Shown: positions 1 through 13,159 of the stretch, piece by piece | Numbering within the stretch: the stretch's first letter is position 1 | Layout: each line of letters starts with the position of its first letter | Assembly: GCA_964035775.1 (NCBI GenBank) | Contig: OZ038313.1 | Coordinates: 9,592,373 to 9,656,372, forward strand | Source of the DNA: Osedax frankpressi | Lineage: Eukaryota > Annelida > Polychaeta > Sabellida > Siboglinidae | DNA: 64,000 nt | Reading direction: 5' to 3' | Notes under the pieces: model-generated | The model's input: the letters and a program-made list of their open reading frames with translations, nothing else | Database searches by the model: none | What the model was told of the DNA's origin: nothing | Program-made: the position numbers and the translations under genes

Positions 1-455
1 ATTATAATGTATATAAATAAATTCATATAAATATAAATAATAGTCTATTATTTTATTATGCAAATGCATACTAAGAGTTGACTAACATCAATTATATATA
101 CAAATAAAATAATATAAATATGTATGTAAATTATGAAGATTAATTAATAGATGCACATAAAATGAACATAAAATAATATGAAAAATAAGTTTAATTTTTT
201 TGAAATCTATAAAATAATATAGGAAATTAAAGTATTTATTAATTTAAAAGGAATATTTTATTGTTATTTGGATGTAAAATAATGTTATAAATATTCTCAT
301 AAAGTAACAATTCTAACATAATAATTGTAATATTAATAATTAGTTATATATTTAAAATCCTACTTTAAAACATCAAGTTATAGATTTCATTGGTTGTTTA
401 CTCGGAAATGAAAAATCAGACATTTTGTATGAATTGATGATGACTATATGATATT
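1..455. other. AT-rich upstream region of PIGC
   Basis: This stretch is very AT-rich and has no open frame of note and no recognisable promoter box. It lies directly upstream of the first PIGC coding exon. An in-frame TGA just before the ATG at 456 fixes the PIGC start, so any 5' UTR lies here. Confidence 0.5.
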
Positions 456-3400
456 ATGGATAATGATTTAGTTGTCAAACCGAAATGGAAAAAAATATTA
501 TATGAAGATCAAGGTGTTCCTGATAATTTTGCCGACCATACATTTCTAGAAGAGTTAAAACGCAATCGTTAGTATTCAATTGTAGTAGGATACTAATTAA
601 CGCGCGAAAAAATTAAAATGGTGTCGCTAGCTAGTAATTGAAACCGACCATGTGAAAAGGTTATGCAGTTAACACTTGATGCATTTCTACGTATCTAATA
701 TATGTGATTTATGCAATGCTAAGTTATAGTTTATATATGGGTATTTTTATATATGCAATATATTTATATTACTGATATTGGATCATCTAAATGTTCATGG
801 TTCAAAGGGATTCAAAATATTTCGAAAACAATATGCGCCCATCACCTATATTCTATGTGGTGGAAATGTAGTAGGGCTCTTGTTTCCCACATTAACGTTT
901 TTATTAGTATCACCAATAAATATTTGTAATATAATTAATTTATTATGATTTATCCTACCAGTTAACACGCATACCTATGAATTTTGGCCGGTAGTGTTGG
1001 AATCTGGAGTAGTTACTCAGCAAGTCAGTAGGTTAGCTAAATAATAGTTTTTGCTATATTCTTTTGCTTTTCTATAACCTTTTTAAAATGAAATAACTTC
1101 TAAAAGTATTTTATAATTATTATTATACACCGATTTAATTTATAACATGCATGACCCTTTTAGATAAATAGATTCTACACTTATAACCCCCTTAATTTGT
1201 CTTCCTACTCAAGCATCTGCATATTCATGGTGGTGTTTCGCTACCAGCAGTTGTCATGGCTGTCACCGCAGTACTTATTTCTGCTGACCATGGCACTAGC
1301 AGTCCTCGGATATGCAGCCAATGAGATTGTCGACGTCTACACGAGCAAACGATCCACTCGCACACGTTAGTGCCTTCACTCTATGCAGTAGTGCTAGTAA
1401 ACGTCTTCGCCCCAATGCATGTTCAATCATAGGTAACCACATTCATTAGTACTAACCTAAGGTTTTAGGTTATATTGTTCTTCCTGTTATTTTTAAACTG
1501 ATTGTTTATAAACTGATTCATTTGGTGCATTTTTAATTTTGTAAAGTTTTTTTTTAATTTAAATTTACTATATGTACCTTGTACTAATAATTTTAGACAA
1601 ATATATTAACATTTAATTAAATAAAGATGGTTTTGTATTTTATTTATTATTAGTAGTTAAACTTTAAAAATAATTTTCACATTATTTTGAATTTTTGGAC
1701 TAAAAATTCAATAACTTTTTAGTTTTTATTTCATTTTCAATAATATTTTCACATAGTGTTTATTATAGTTATACTAAATATTTATTATAATAAACATAAT
1801 CGTGTTCAATATTTTTAGAATTGATTTTAAGATATTTTATAACATTGAAAATTTGTTGAAAACAAATATTTTTAGCCACATGTTTGCAAAATGTTTGTAA
1901 ATTCGAGTTTTTTCTTATTACGTTGCAATTACTTGAGGTAGAAATCCCATAAATATTCAATAAGATAACATAATTAACGTAGGAGTAAATTCCCTATTCT
2001 TTTACATTGGATCAATTCTACCCAAAAAATCCTCTTAATTTGCGTAGCAAATAATTAATTAATAGACATGTTCACCATTTTATAACTTTTATTTATGACA
2101 TTCTAATCGAAAGCCTTCTCATCATAGGTTGGGATGATTTGAAGACGGTTATGATATTTGTGTGTTTCAGTTATGGTTTGTCTCCGGTGATGATGACCCT
2201 CACAGATACGGTTACAACGTAATCTATTAATTGTTGTCTACTTATTTAATTACTACTGTTACTACAAATAAACTAATATGCACGCATGTGCTTCACCGAC
2301 TATAACACACTGAACCTGTCTACACAAAACTTCGCTAACCGAAAGCCATCCCGCGCTGGCTCACATGACGTAAACCCCTACTATAGGTGAGTACGGATAC
2401 AATCTATGCGATGACTACTTTCATGTTGATTTTCAATTTATTATTTCATGACTACGGAGCAGACGCAGGACTGTTAGTGGTGCCTGGACGGGCATATTAG
2501 TAGGGTTAGAATATGTGGATAAGTATGAAGTATGTGTATCTAATAGAGCTTGTGTACAGTGTTAGTATTCTGGATAGATATGGAGATTGAGTGTCATATC
2601 GAATAAGGGTTATGCTATGGAATAATTTTTAGGCTATGGAATAATGGTTTTGCTATGGGTAAGATTTTGCTATAGGCTAAATTTAATATATGGCTAGTTT
2701 ACAGAGTTAGGATAAGGTTTTGAAAGTATGAAATATTTTGTATAATCAGCATTATTTAATAACGTACATATACTTTTATTAAATGATTCAATTTAACTAA
2801 TATACTCTTTAATCTTAATCAGAAAAATAAAATTCAATATATAGAAAATAATTAGTAAGAAATCACTCATAGATTTATTATTAAAATACATATGAATGAT
2901 TTATATGTGCAAAATTTGTGTTTGATTAAAACCTGTGCTAATATTTGCGCCCTTTGTGTGAAGCTAGCCTAAGAGATGTTTCTTATAGACAAAATAAAAT
3001 ACAGGGTTATTTTGCACATTTAATTTAGTTACTTACTAACTCACCAGAAGTACTATTAATGGAATAAATAGTAACATGTATGATTATTGTTTTATAAAAT
3101 TCTCACTGAATTCAGGAGTTAGTTTCCTATTTACTATCATTGCTTTTAATGAATCAGCAGCTATAATTTCTATGAAATTACTGTATATAAAATATTATAT
3201 TACTATATTAAGTAATTAATTTACTTTATTAACTATATTGATAGTCTAATATTTTTTATATAATAGTAATTATTTTTTTGCTAATAAATATATCTAATGT
3301 AATAATTTATTAAAATAAATAAATATATATCACTAGTTGAAATCTGATGTTCAAAAATGAATACTCGTTAATTTATACTTTTTCACCAACATAATTATAA

Positions 3401-6400
3401 TTCTTGCTAAAATATCTGAAATAGTTGCATGTTTTTTCTGCATTATTTTACCTCCATTATTATATCTCACATATCCATTTATTAAAGGTAACAACTTGAT
3501 GTAACTTGATGTAACACCACACTAATGTGGTGTCTAGCAAATTATCTATATGTTATGCTGAAATTTGTTATATTATACATCTTTATTATCTCTGTCTTCC
3601 ATATATCTTTCTTTATTATCTTTTTTTTCCATATCTCATATATTTTAAATATCTTCATTTTTAGAGTGGTTTTCGAATTATTCGAAAGAATCATTTTCCA
3701 GTATTTCCTTTTTTATAATCTATTAATAGATTTCATTCTTTTTTTGGTTTCCTTCAACTCCCATTAAATACCAAAACACTAATGTGGTTTCTTGCAAATT
3801 CTCTATATATTGTACTGAATTTTGTTTTATTATTTTTTATTGTATTAATACATTTACTCATCCCCTGTATTAACCGAGACTATTTGGAAATAGCACTCAA
3901 AAAGAAATAGAATGTTGTCAATTTATAACATTGATAATATATAGCATGCAATGAACTAATGAACAGATCTCATGTAGAAATTATAATTGATCACATTTGT
4001 GATTGTGCCTTAAATACAAACCTGTGAAAAAGCTTCTTCATGAACATCATTTCTTTTGGGGTATCATTAAAGATCACAAGTTATTTTTATATACAATATT
4101 GAAAGGTGAATGAAGTCATATCTTCAAATGTATTGCATTTTTGTCCATTAGCTTCAACTTACAACCTTTTTGTCAACAATACATATTCTTCTCATGATTG
4201 ATTTAGACTGTTTCCTGTTTCTGTTAACATCTCCCAGACATTTACAATATTTTTAAGTAATTTATTACCATATTGTTAACCTTTTATTAAGTAATTTTAT
4301 GCAAATTTAAGACGTAAAGTTTTATCTTTTATGCGTATATCTTTATTCTTGCGATTTCTGATTAGGTGTTTCAGATTTCATTTGTATTAATCAACTAAAA
4401 TACAATGAAATATTGTTAACCTTTTATTAAGTAATTTTATGCAAATTTAAGACGTAAAGTTTTATCTTTTATGCGTATATCTTTATTCTTGCGATTTCTG
4501 ATTAGGTGTTTCAGATTTCATTTGTATTAATCAACTAAAATACAGTGAAATATTGTGAAGAATTTAAAACAGGTGTCTAGATTTAATCTAGGCAATGTTT
4601 AGTAATACATTTAGTATGAAAATGAAATTATTCAATTTTTCACATCATTATTTGTTTTTTTTTTATAAAATGATGATATTGTAAATGTAGTAATCAGTGG
4701 ATATATTGACATGTAATTAGTGGATGTATTGACATATAATTAGTGGATGTATTGACATGTAATTAGTGGATGTATTGACATGTAATTAGTGGATGTATTG
4801 ACATGTAATCAGTGGATGTGTTGACATGTAATTAGTGGATGTATTGACATGTAATTAGTGGATGTATTGACATGTAATCAGTGGATGTTTTGACATGTAA
4901 TTAGTGGACATATTGACATGTAATTAGTGATGTATTGACATGTAATCAGTAGATGTATTGACATGTAATTAGTGGATGTATTGACATGTAATTAGTGGAT
5001 GTATCGACATGTAATTAGTGGATGTATTGACATGTAATTAGTGGATGTATTGACATGTAATTAGTGGATGTGTTGACATGTAATTAGTGATATGTTGACA
5101 TGTAATTAGTGGATGTATTGACATGTAATCAGTAGATGTATTGACATGTAATTAGTGGATATATACTATATTAAGTAATTAATTTACTTTATTAACTATA
5201 TTGATAGTCTAATATTTTTTATATAATAGTAATTATTTTTTTGCTAATAAATATATCTAATGTAATAATTTATTAAAATAAATAAATATATATCACTAGT
5301 TGAAATCTGATGTTCAAAAATGAATACTCGTTAATTTATACTTTTTCACCAACATAATTATAATTCTTGCTAAAATATCTGAAATAGTTGCATGTTTTTT
5401 CTGCATTATTTTACCTCCATTATTATATCTCACATATCCCTTTATTAAAGGTAACAACTTGATGTAACTTGATGTAACACCACACTAATGTGGTGTCTAG
5501 CAAATTATCTATATGTTATGCTGAACTTTGTTATATTATACATCTTTATTATCTTTGTCTTTATTATCTCTGTCTTCCATATATCTTTCTTTATTATCTT
5601 TGTTTTCCATATCTCTCATATATTTTAAATATCTTCATTATTTGAGTGGTTTTCGAATTATTTGAAAGAATCATTTTCCAGTATTTCCTTTTTTATAATC
5701 TATTAATAGATTTCATTCTTTTTTTGGTTTCCTTCACTCCCATTAAATACCAAAACACTAATGTGGTTTCTTGCAAATTCTCTATATATTGTACTGAATT
5801 TTGTTTTATTATTTTTTATTGTATTAATACATTTACTCATCCCCTGTATTAACCGAGACTATTTGGAAATAGCACTCAAAAAGAAATAGAATGTTGTCAA
5901 TTTATAACATTGATAATATATAGCATGCAATGAACTAATGAACAGATCTCATGTAGAAATTATAATTGATCACATTTGTGATTTTGCCTTAAATACAAAC
6001 CTGTGAAAAAGCTTCTTCATGAACATCATTTCTTTTGGGGGTATCATTAAAGATCACAAGTTATTTTTATATGCAGTGTTGAAAGGTGAATGTAGTCATA
6101 TCTTCAAATGTATTGCATTTTTGTCCATTAGCTTCAACTTACAACCTTTTTGTCAACAATACATATTCTTCTCATGATTGATTTAGACTGTTTCCTGTTT
6201 CTGTTAACATCTCCCAGACATTTACAATATTTTTAAGTAATTTATTACGATATTGTTAACCTTTTATTAAGTAATTTTATGCAAATTTAAGACGTAAAGT
6301 TTTATCTTTTATGCGTATATTTTCACATCATTATTTGTTTTTTTTTATAAAATGATGATATTGTAAATGTAGTAATCAGTGGATGTATTGACATGTAATT

Positions 6401-9400
6401 AGTGGATGTATTGACATGTAATTAGTGGATGTATTGACATGTAATTAGTGGATGTATCGACATGTAATTAGTGGGTGTATTGACATGTAATCAGTGATGT
6501 ATTGACATGTAATTAGTGATGTGTTGACATGTAATTAGTGGATGTATCGACATGTAATTAGTGGATGTATCGACATGTAATTAGTGGATGTATCGACATG
6601 TAATTAGTGGATGTATTGACATGTAATCAGTGATGTATTGACATGTAATTAGTGGATGTATTGACATGTAATTAGTGGATGTATTGACATGTAATCAGTG
6701 ATGTATTGACATGTAATTAGTGGATGTATTGACATGTAATTAGTGATGTATTGACATGTAATTAGTGGATGTATTGACATGTAATTAGTGATGTATTGAC
6801 ATGTATTCAGTGGATGTATTGACATGTAATTAGTGGATGTATTGACATGTAATCAGTGATGTATTGACATGTAATTAGTGGATGTATTGACATGTAATTA
6901 GTGATGTATTTACATGTAATTAGTGGATGTATTGACATGTAATTAGTGGATGTATTGACATGTAATCAGTGGATGTATTGACATGTAATCAGTGATCTAA
7001 TGACATGTCTTGAGACAGGGATGTTGATATAGCTTAAGCACCAATATTTCGAAGATAAATCCATTCTTAATAATTATGTAACTGATTCTGGTGTAAGACG
7101 ATAATAGTTTTGAAACAGGTTGATATAATAATACAACTTGTGATCTGAAGAGGTTTAAACTGTGAACAAAATATTGTGAACAAATTTCTTATTTTTGTAT
7201 ATATTTACTGTTATATTCTGTTATCAATTCTGATAACAAGGAATCTATTATCTTAAAATATCCTTGCATTTGTAAATTTTTTTTACTACATTGTACATTG
7301 TAAAATCTTTTACGAGTATATCTTTCCTCAGTATTTATATTTTTCTTCTTTAGTTCTCTGAGTAGGTATTTCAGATTTCCATTATTGGTATCAATTTGAC
7401 CATTTATCTATTTTTTAATTGTGATGATTAAGAAAAGAATCATCTTTGATCAAATATAAAATTTGTTAGTTGTTTTAAAAGTTAAATAAAATTGTTCCCT
7501 GATTTGTCTAAATCTATATGTCCATTAAATTGTTTTCTGATATTAGCAACAAGTTTATCTAGTATTTAAACTGTTTTGTTTTTTATTTGATTGCATATCA
7601 TTTCTATATCTATTACATTTATTCAGCATATACTAAAATGCCTGGCAATTTCAAGTACGTCATTAAAATTTTATATACGTATATCTTTCCTCAGTATTTA
7701 TATCTTTCTTCTTTGGCTCATAATATTTGAACAAGCTGAATTGTGGTCATTTTTTTTATTGTGGTCATTTTTTTTAATGTGGTCATTTTAGTATATGCTG
7801 AATAAATGTAATAGATATAGAAATGATATGCAATCAAATAAAAAACAAAACAGTTTAAATACTAGATAAACTTGTTGCTAATATCAGAAAACAATTTAAT
7901 GGACATATAGATTTAGACAAATCAGGGAACAATTTTATTTAACTTCTAAAACAACTAACAAATAAGTATGTTGCTTTTTATTATATTCATTTTTTTATAA
8001 TGACTAAAACCTCGTTGGGGGTGTTCGAAAGAATATTGTAATTTCATTAGTACAGGTTTCTTCTTTGTAGTCCAGCCACGGGCCATCTGTCAACGTTTCG
8101 GCGTGTAGAGTCCGACAAGGTCGCCTGATGTCGGGAGAGTAGCGTACATGAATGGTGTGTTGTCTCGTGTATCCAAATGTGATTTATAGAATTTTACTAG
8201 GTTCATTGACTTGTCTTGGGAAAGTACCCTATTCCGTAGATACCAGGTCTCTAAATATGAGATACTCTGTAATTAGAAGCTGATATTGGAAATCGCAAGT
8301 TTTACTTTATTTTCTAAATCAGATAATATAATTATCCAGGTTTCATCCGAGAAATATCAATTTTCAAGTGATTCATTAGAGGAATTGTTGATTCAAAAGT
8401 TTCCAAAGTTTGGTGTAAAATAAAATTACAAATACCGAGTTTACCAGTCCACCACGACATTGCCTCCGTTTATAGATTTTTATAATCTCGACATTAATAT
8501 GATCTGATTGACTTCTGCTTAAGTCGATGTTCACGTCTTCCATCGACCAAACTTACTTCGCGTCAGCGTTGTACACCAAATACAAACTAAAGAAGGTTTT
8601 TTTACCTAAACCTCTACGATAAAGTATTTTTCTCCTCGTTTCGTTTGGTCTTTTCTATTGCTCTCAGTTGCCATTCTCGTAGATTACACGAACTCATCTT
8701 TAATTTCAAAGTTCTTATTACAACTTCATATTTTATTGAATCACATCTTTTATTTTACTTTTTATGCAAAAATATTTTTACTTGCATATTTCTCTATCAT
8801 TTCCTTTAAACTTCCATAATCACGAACCGAAGACTTCCTCGGCTCATTATTCTTATTGTATTATTAATATATTCTCCGGCTTCCATGAAATTTCCATCCT
8901 TTTTACAATAATCAGCACATCGTTCGTCAACAATGACTACAATCGCCAAATATTATATTTACTCCTCTCATTCTTTTCTTATTAAATATAACAAATATTT
9001 GTAGATGTGCTGCATGTTTTCTTTGCACGTTATTAAATATTTAAATTGATTTTTATGTAAAATATTACTCACACATTTGATAAGTATAAGAATATGAAGT
9101 GATTTTGTATATTATAGATCTAATATATATTTAGATTTAGATATATATTTGTTATAGTTTTATAAGTTACATAATAAATTGTATTACAAACTAACTACAA
9201 AATAGCTCTAATTAGTTCAAAGAAATATACTACATTGTAAAATTGATGTAAAATTGATCTACAAATGAAATTTATTAAATAACGAATGCATGTGTGTTTA
9301 TTATATAAAATAACTAAATGCTGACAAGTAAAATGAAATTAGTATATGAGAGATGTTTGTATAATTCGTAGTTGACGGTTTGAATGAGAATAATGAATTT

Positions 9401-12400
9401 TTGAAAAATTATTTCTATTTTTTCAAGCTCTCTGATTGGCTTTTAGAATTACATTATACACACATGTGTACACTTGCCGCAGAATATGGATAATATTAAA
9501 TAATTCAGTTTTTAAATTTCATTAGGTTACTGATATGAAGTATTTTATAAACAATTCCTATTCTTTTCTTTTCGCAACTAGTTTGGTAGTGCATATGTAA
9601 TGTTTTGCTGATTAATCGATACATATTATAGTTATAGTCTGGTGAAGAATTTACCTGTGCCCATTAGTGTAATGGAGCAGATAAGAACCGGGTGGCTATA
9701 ACAAAGTTCTTTATACATAATAAACTTTAAACATTGATTATATGTTTCTATAGTAGAATGTATATAATCGCAGAATGCAATTACCATTCAATAACCATTA
9801 ACATATCCTAGATTTCCATGGGAAAATATTGGTAATATTATAAAGTGGTCAGTTGATCTCTGAGAAATTATTGGAAACACAGCTTATCATTACGCAATTT
9901 GAAAATGGCGTTTACTCTTCTCAGTAAATAATCGGATCCCAATTTTTGATTTAAGCTTTTAATCATTTAAAATTTTGTAATTTAAATTTTCATATGGAAC
10001 TTTATTTCCAACTTCTATATTTCATAAATTTCTTTTTTATAATCTAGTTAATACATTCTCTGTACATTAAGTACAGTTATCAACACGTGCATCTTCTGTG
10101 CATTATCTGTTTAGCTTGCTTGTAAATAACCCACAGACGAAGTTTGCATGTAAACAGTCTTTTGTAACTCTATATTTCAAGTGCTGGGCAGTAAATATTT
10201 TCGGTTAATTTATATTAACTTAAAATTTATTTATTTACTGTTAAAATAATTTAATTTATTTGCGAAATCTTTTTGTTTTATTTTTATCCTATAAAGTAAA
10301 TAACAATATATATTATTAACAAAGAGCATATATATCATATGTGGGTCATTTTTGACCATCTATAAATTGTGTGAGAATTGAATCTAAAAATATTACATAA
10401 TATGATTATGAACACAACAATTATTCCGTAATCTTATCAAATTTAGTTAGCAGGTATCTGCTATATAGTCTGCCCAGATATAGATAATAATAAATACATA
10501 TTTACAATTATACTCACATGAAAAATATATCTATAACATAAAATAAATTATTAATGTGATAATTTATTATATTCAATTTAATTATAATTTATTTATAAAT
10601 TTAATTTGTTCAATTTTAATTTTTATAGTTTTCGTGATCTCTCTTGAGTTGATGATTGTTATGATGCAATTGTATTCTAATTTTTCATTTTTAGATATCT
10701 CTAACATAGATGTATCATCTTTTGTTAATTTACTACACTAATATTATTTTCACAATCAAGAATAAATTGCTTTATTTTTTGATGTTTTTTAATAAATAGA
10801 TAAAATTATTTTAAACCGAGAAAAATATTTTCTATTATACTTTAAAAATTATTCTTTTGGATTGTATTAAGTATTTTTTCTGTATTCTTTTTCAAATAAA
10901 TTTATATGGTACTTATAGTATTTTTTGTAGTATTCAGATTGGAATTGACTAGGTGTTTGGGTTTTCTCTGCCACACCTTTAACCCTTACTATTGAGAATA
11001 AATTCTCTGCAATATCTTGGTTTAATCTATTTGTTATAAGATAATTTAAACCTTCCTGTGATTACCATAATTGTATAGTATTGGATAAGGTGATTATCTT
11101 TAATGCAATGGAGATATCTTTTATTGCTTGGTTCCAACTTCTTAAATTCAAAACTACAATAAGTTATTTAATATTTTCTGAAATGATATCATTTTTATAT
11201 GTTCTGAATAGAATAGGGTTTAGGTATTCGTCGCTTTAAAAATGTCATCCTTCATTTTACAATCTATAAAAGCTTTAGGGAAAAATTGAATTCTGATTAA
11301 AGTTGAAATTCCTGCAGCGACAATGACTTGACACTTGAGCTAAGTTAACTTTCATCCAATTGAAAGCGAAAATAAATATAATCATCTGTAAGCTTAGGTA
11401 CATATCAAATATCATTTTCTATATCAATATTGTAGAATCCTCTAATTGAAACCTGAAACAAGGCATCCAATAAAATCTGGTATTTTGTTTTCCAAAAAAG
11501 AACATACATTCTTGTTTAGTGGTTATACTGTGTTAGATCTGTAAAAGATTGAATGGCTATTAATTGAAATCTAAAATATTAAATTTCAATAAAAATAATA
11601 AATTATCTATATATATTTTTCTAGATTCATTAATAGGATTAGATTTAAATTATGATAAAATGTTTTAATTTATTCGATGATTTTGGCATTTTGTACGCGG
11701 GACAATTTTAGGCTGTAAAGGGTTAAAAGTAGTATACTTGTACCATAATTTAATATTCTATAAAATAATAATTCTCCGTTTTGCTCTAGTAAATTAGCTT
11801 AAACAATTTCTAATTCCGATTACACTACTAATTTTCAGACTCATTTGTTATACATTAAATATAAACTCTGTAAAATAAAATTCCAGTTTCACATTTCACC
11901 TTTCATGCTTTCTTTTAATTATTTTAACATGCTTAGAATACCTTTTAAATTATATTTGTAAACTATATTTGGTAATTCAAAGTTAGGTTCTTTAACGATC
12001 CACCTATACCACTAGTCTGTTACTTTATAGTATCCTTCATCTCTACACTCTTGAAATCTTGTTCATCATACACCTATCTACATCGTCGTATCTCTGCACC
12101 ACCCAAACTATCCCCACAGTGTCTCCCAGTCGATTTCACTGAATGCCTCAATTTTCGCTGCCGTTTGCCTAGCTTCACGCCTCACTACCACCATGCATGC
12201 TTTCTCCACAGTGACCTTTGCACTCGAGACATTTGCCCTGTCGCCGATGTTACGGCGTAAGGTCAAGGTTTATAATTTATTATATTAAAAAAATAATACA
12301 CAATTTAAATTTTTAAGATTATAATTATTAATATTTAATATAAATTATAATTATTACTATTATATATTTTACTTTATCGCAGAAAAACTTTCCACTACAC

Positions 12401-12755
12401 GGCCAGGCCTTAATGACAGCAATATTGAGTTTAGTTGCAGGTATTGCCATCTGTACAGTATCTGTAGCAACTCTGTTATTATTTGTAGTTGTTCACATTT
12501 TCATTACTTTTGCCTGTCCGGCCTGGCTCATCAAACTACAAGATTACAAAGAGTTTGTATAGCATTACTCACCACTTTATATATCTGTTTTACCTCTCTT
12601 TCAATATTACAATTTAGTCTTTGCATAATTTATATACTCTTACATAAGTTTCTATGCATGTTTCATAATGTATTTTTCTACTTTTCCTAATAATCTCATT
12701 TATTTTCATCAGGACTATTCATGGACCATGGGATGAAGCTGTTATTAAAGACTAA
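456..12755 (+). CDS. PIGC: PIGC, GPI-GlcNAc transferase subunit C (8 exons, complete)
   Basis: The product is a multi-pass ER membrane subunit of the complex that moves GlcNAc from UDP-GlcNAc to phosphatidylinositol, the first step of GPI-anchor synthesis. Exons are 456-567, 962-1031, 1214-1365, 2128-2210, 2387-2472, 12120-12267, 12383-12552 and 12713-12755. All phases agree and give 287 residues, against about 297 in human. The order matches remembered human PIGC: an N-terminal [15 protein letters not shown] then FLEELKRN; a hydrophobic exon 3 ending in a basic [24 protein letters not shown] over exons 4-5; HDYGAD at the end of exon 5; [16 protein letters not shown] in exon 6; a long hydrophobic exon 7; and IHGPWDEA in the last exon. 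ATG 456 follows an in-frame stop. Intron 5 is 9.6 kb, while intron 1 is 394 bp and the others are 114-762 bp. All seven donors begin GTT. No frame break is seen, so the gene looks functional. Confidence 0.95.
2473..3200. other. Start of PIGC intron 5, nothing recognised
   Basis: This AT-rich sequence follows the GTTAGT donor at 2473. It holds short related phrases (for example gctatgg runs near 2615-2660) but no open frame and no clear repeat structure before the duplicated unit begins at 3201. Confidence 0.5.
4271..4550. repeat. 140-bp tandem duplication, two copies
   Basis: A 140-bp segment starting TATTGTTAACC occurs at 4271-4410 and again at 4411-4550 with only one or two differences. 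It lies inside the first copy of the larger duplication and is absent as a pair from the second copy. Confidence 0.9.
4691..5163. repeat. 23-bp minisatellite, about 20 copies
   Basis: The unit begins AGTGGATGTATTGACATG and ends TAATT. Single-base variants (ATTAG/ATCAG, a lost G in AGTGG) mark individual copies. It forms the right end of the first 1.96-kb unit. Confidence 0.95.
6373..7005. repeat. 23-bp minisatellite, about 28 copies
   Basis: This is the same unit as at 4691-5163, with more 22-bp variants (AGTGATG for AGTGGATG) interspersed. It forms the right end of the second 1.96-kb unit and has expanded independently. Confidence 0.95.
7006..7460. other. Intron sequence with a diverged relative of the duplicated unit
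   Basis: AT-rich intron sequence. Around 7305-7400 a phrase (ATATCTTTCCTCAG followed by GTATTTCAGATTTC) resembles the part of the 140-bp repeat near 4332-4380 and recurs in the foldback spacer near 7680, so this tract belongs to the same repeat complex. Confidence 0.5.
7461..7963. repeat. Foldback (long inverted repeat) element
   Basis: Arms of about 175 bp, 7461-7637 and 7789-7963, are near-perfect reverse complements. The about 150-bp spacer holds three tandem copies of a phrase GTGGTCATTTTTTTT. No transposase frame is present. It resembles a foldback-type transposable element or an intron-borne palindrome. Transcribed as part of the PIGC pre-mRNA it would form a long duplex. Confidence 0.9.
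7964..12119. other. Rest of PIGC intron 5, no gene recognised
   Basis: Mostly AT-rich with no convincing exon. A patch of higher GC at about 8020-8170 looks like an old repeat fragment but I cannot assign a family. Frames at 8764-8985 and 10556-10741 are AT-driven and show no protein features. Confidence 0.45.
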
Positions 12756-12763
12756 ACTAACAA

Positions 12764-12769
12764 AATAAA
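12764..12769 (+). terminator. Possible PIGC polyadenylation signal AATAAA
   Basis: A canonical AATAAA lies 8 bases after the PIGC stop codon. It is unusually close, so a later signal may be the one used. Confidence 0.4.
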
Positions 12770-13159
12770 CTCATTTTGTCATCAACTCCCACAATCTCAA
12801 TAACTTCAATATTAACGATACATTCCTATTTTTGTAATAATTTTTATAATAAAATACTATATCAACTTAATAAATACTTTTCGATAACAATATGGCTTAA
12901 TATTAAATTCGAAACGGATATGATAAATAATATATAAATATTATTTATAAATGTGATATAAAAATATTGTATTATAATAATATATATATAATTGAATATA
13001 TAATGTATATATGAATCGGAGATTACATTTTTTTTAGAAATCACAAGAAATTAAATATTTATAAAAATATATTTTTTTGGAATTATATACAATATAGATA
13101 TATCTTGAAATTATGTTGACTTAATAAATCTTTCTCCGTGGTCCACATTCAACACAGTA
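12770..13159. other. Intergenic gap between convergent genes
   Basis: AT-rich spacer between the 3' end of PIGC (+) and the 3' end of the four-span gene on the minus strand. The frame at 12862-13044 is AT-driven and not supported. Confidence 0.5.

Larger units (their letters stand above)
3201..7005. repeat. Tandem duplication of a 1.96-kb satellite-bearing unit
   Basis: Sequence 3201-4340 recurs nearly unchanged at 5164-6320, an offset of about 1,963 bp. Each copy runs on its right side into a 23-bp minisatellite (4691-5163 and 6373-7005). The second copy lacks the stretch equivalent to about 4341-4636. The first copy also holds an inner 140-bp tandem duplication. The whole structure sits in PIGC intron 5. 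High identity between copies suggests a recent duplication. Open frames in it, such as 3525-3767 and 5646-5852, are low-complexity T-rich frames repeated by the duplication and are not genes. Confidence 0.93.

Noticed and set aside
4691-7005. CRISPR-like regular repeats
   Set aside because: Units are contiguous with no unique spacers, and the DNA is eukaryotic; these are minisatellites.
8020-8170. GC-richer patch that might be a transposon fragment or RNA gene
   Set aside because: No cloverleaf or internal promoter boxes and no identifiable protein motif; left unassigned.
12051-12260. 69-codon plus-strand frame
   Set aside because: Shadow frame overlapping the real PIGC exon 12120-12267.
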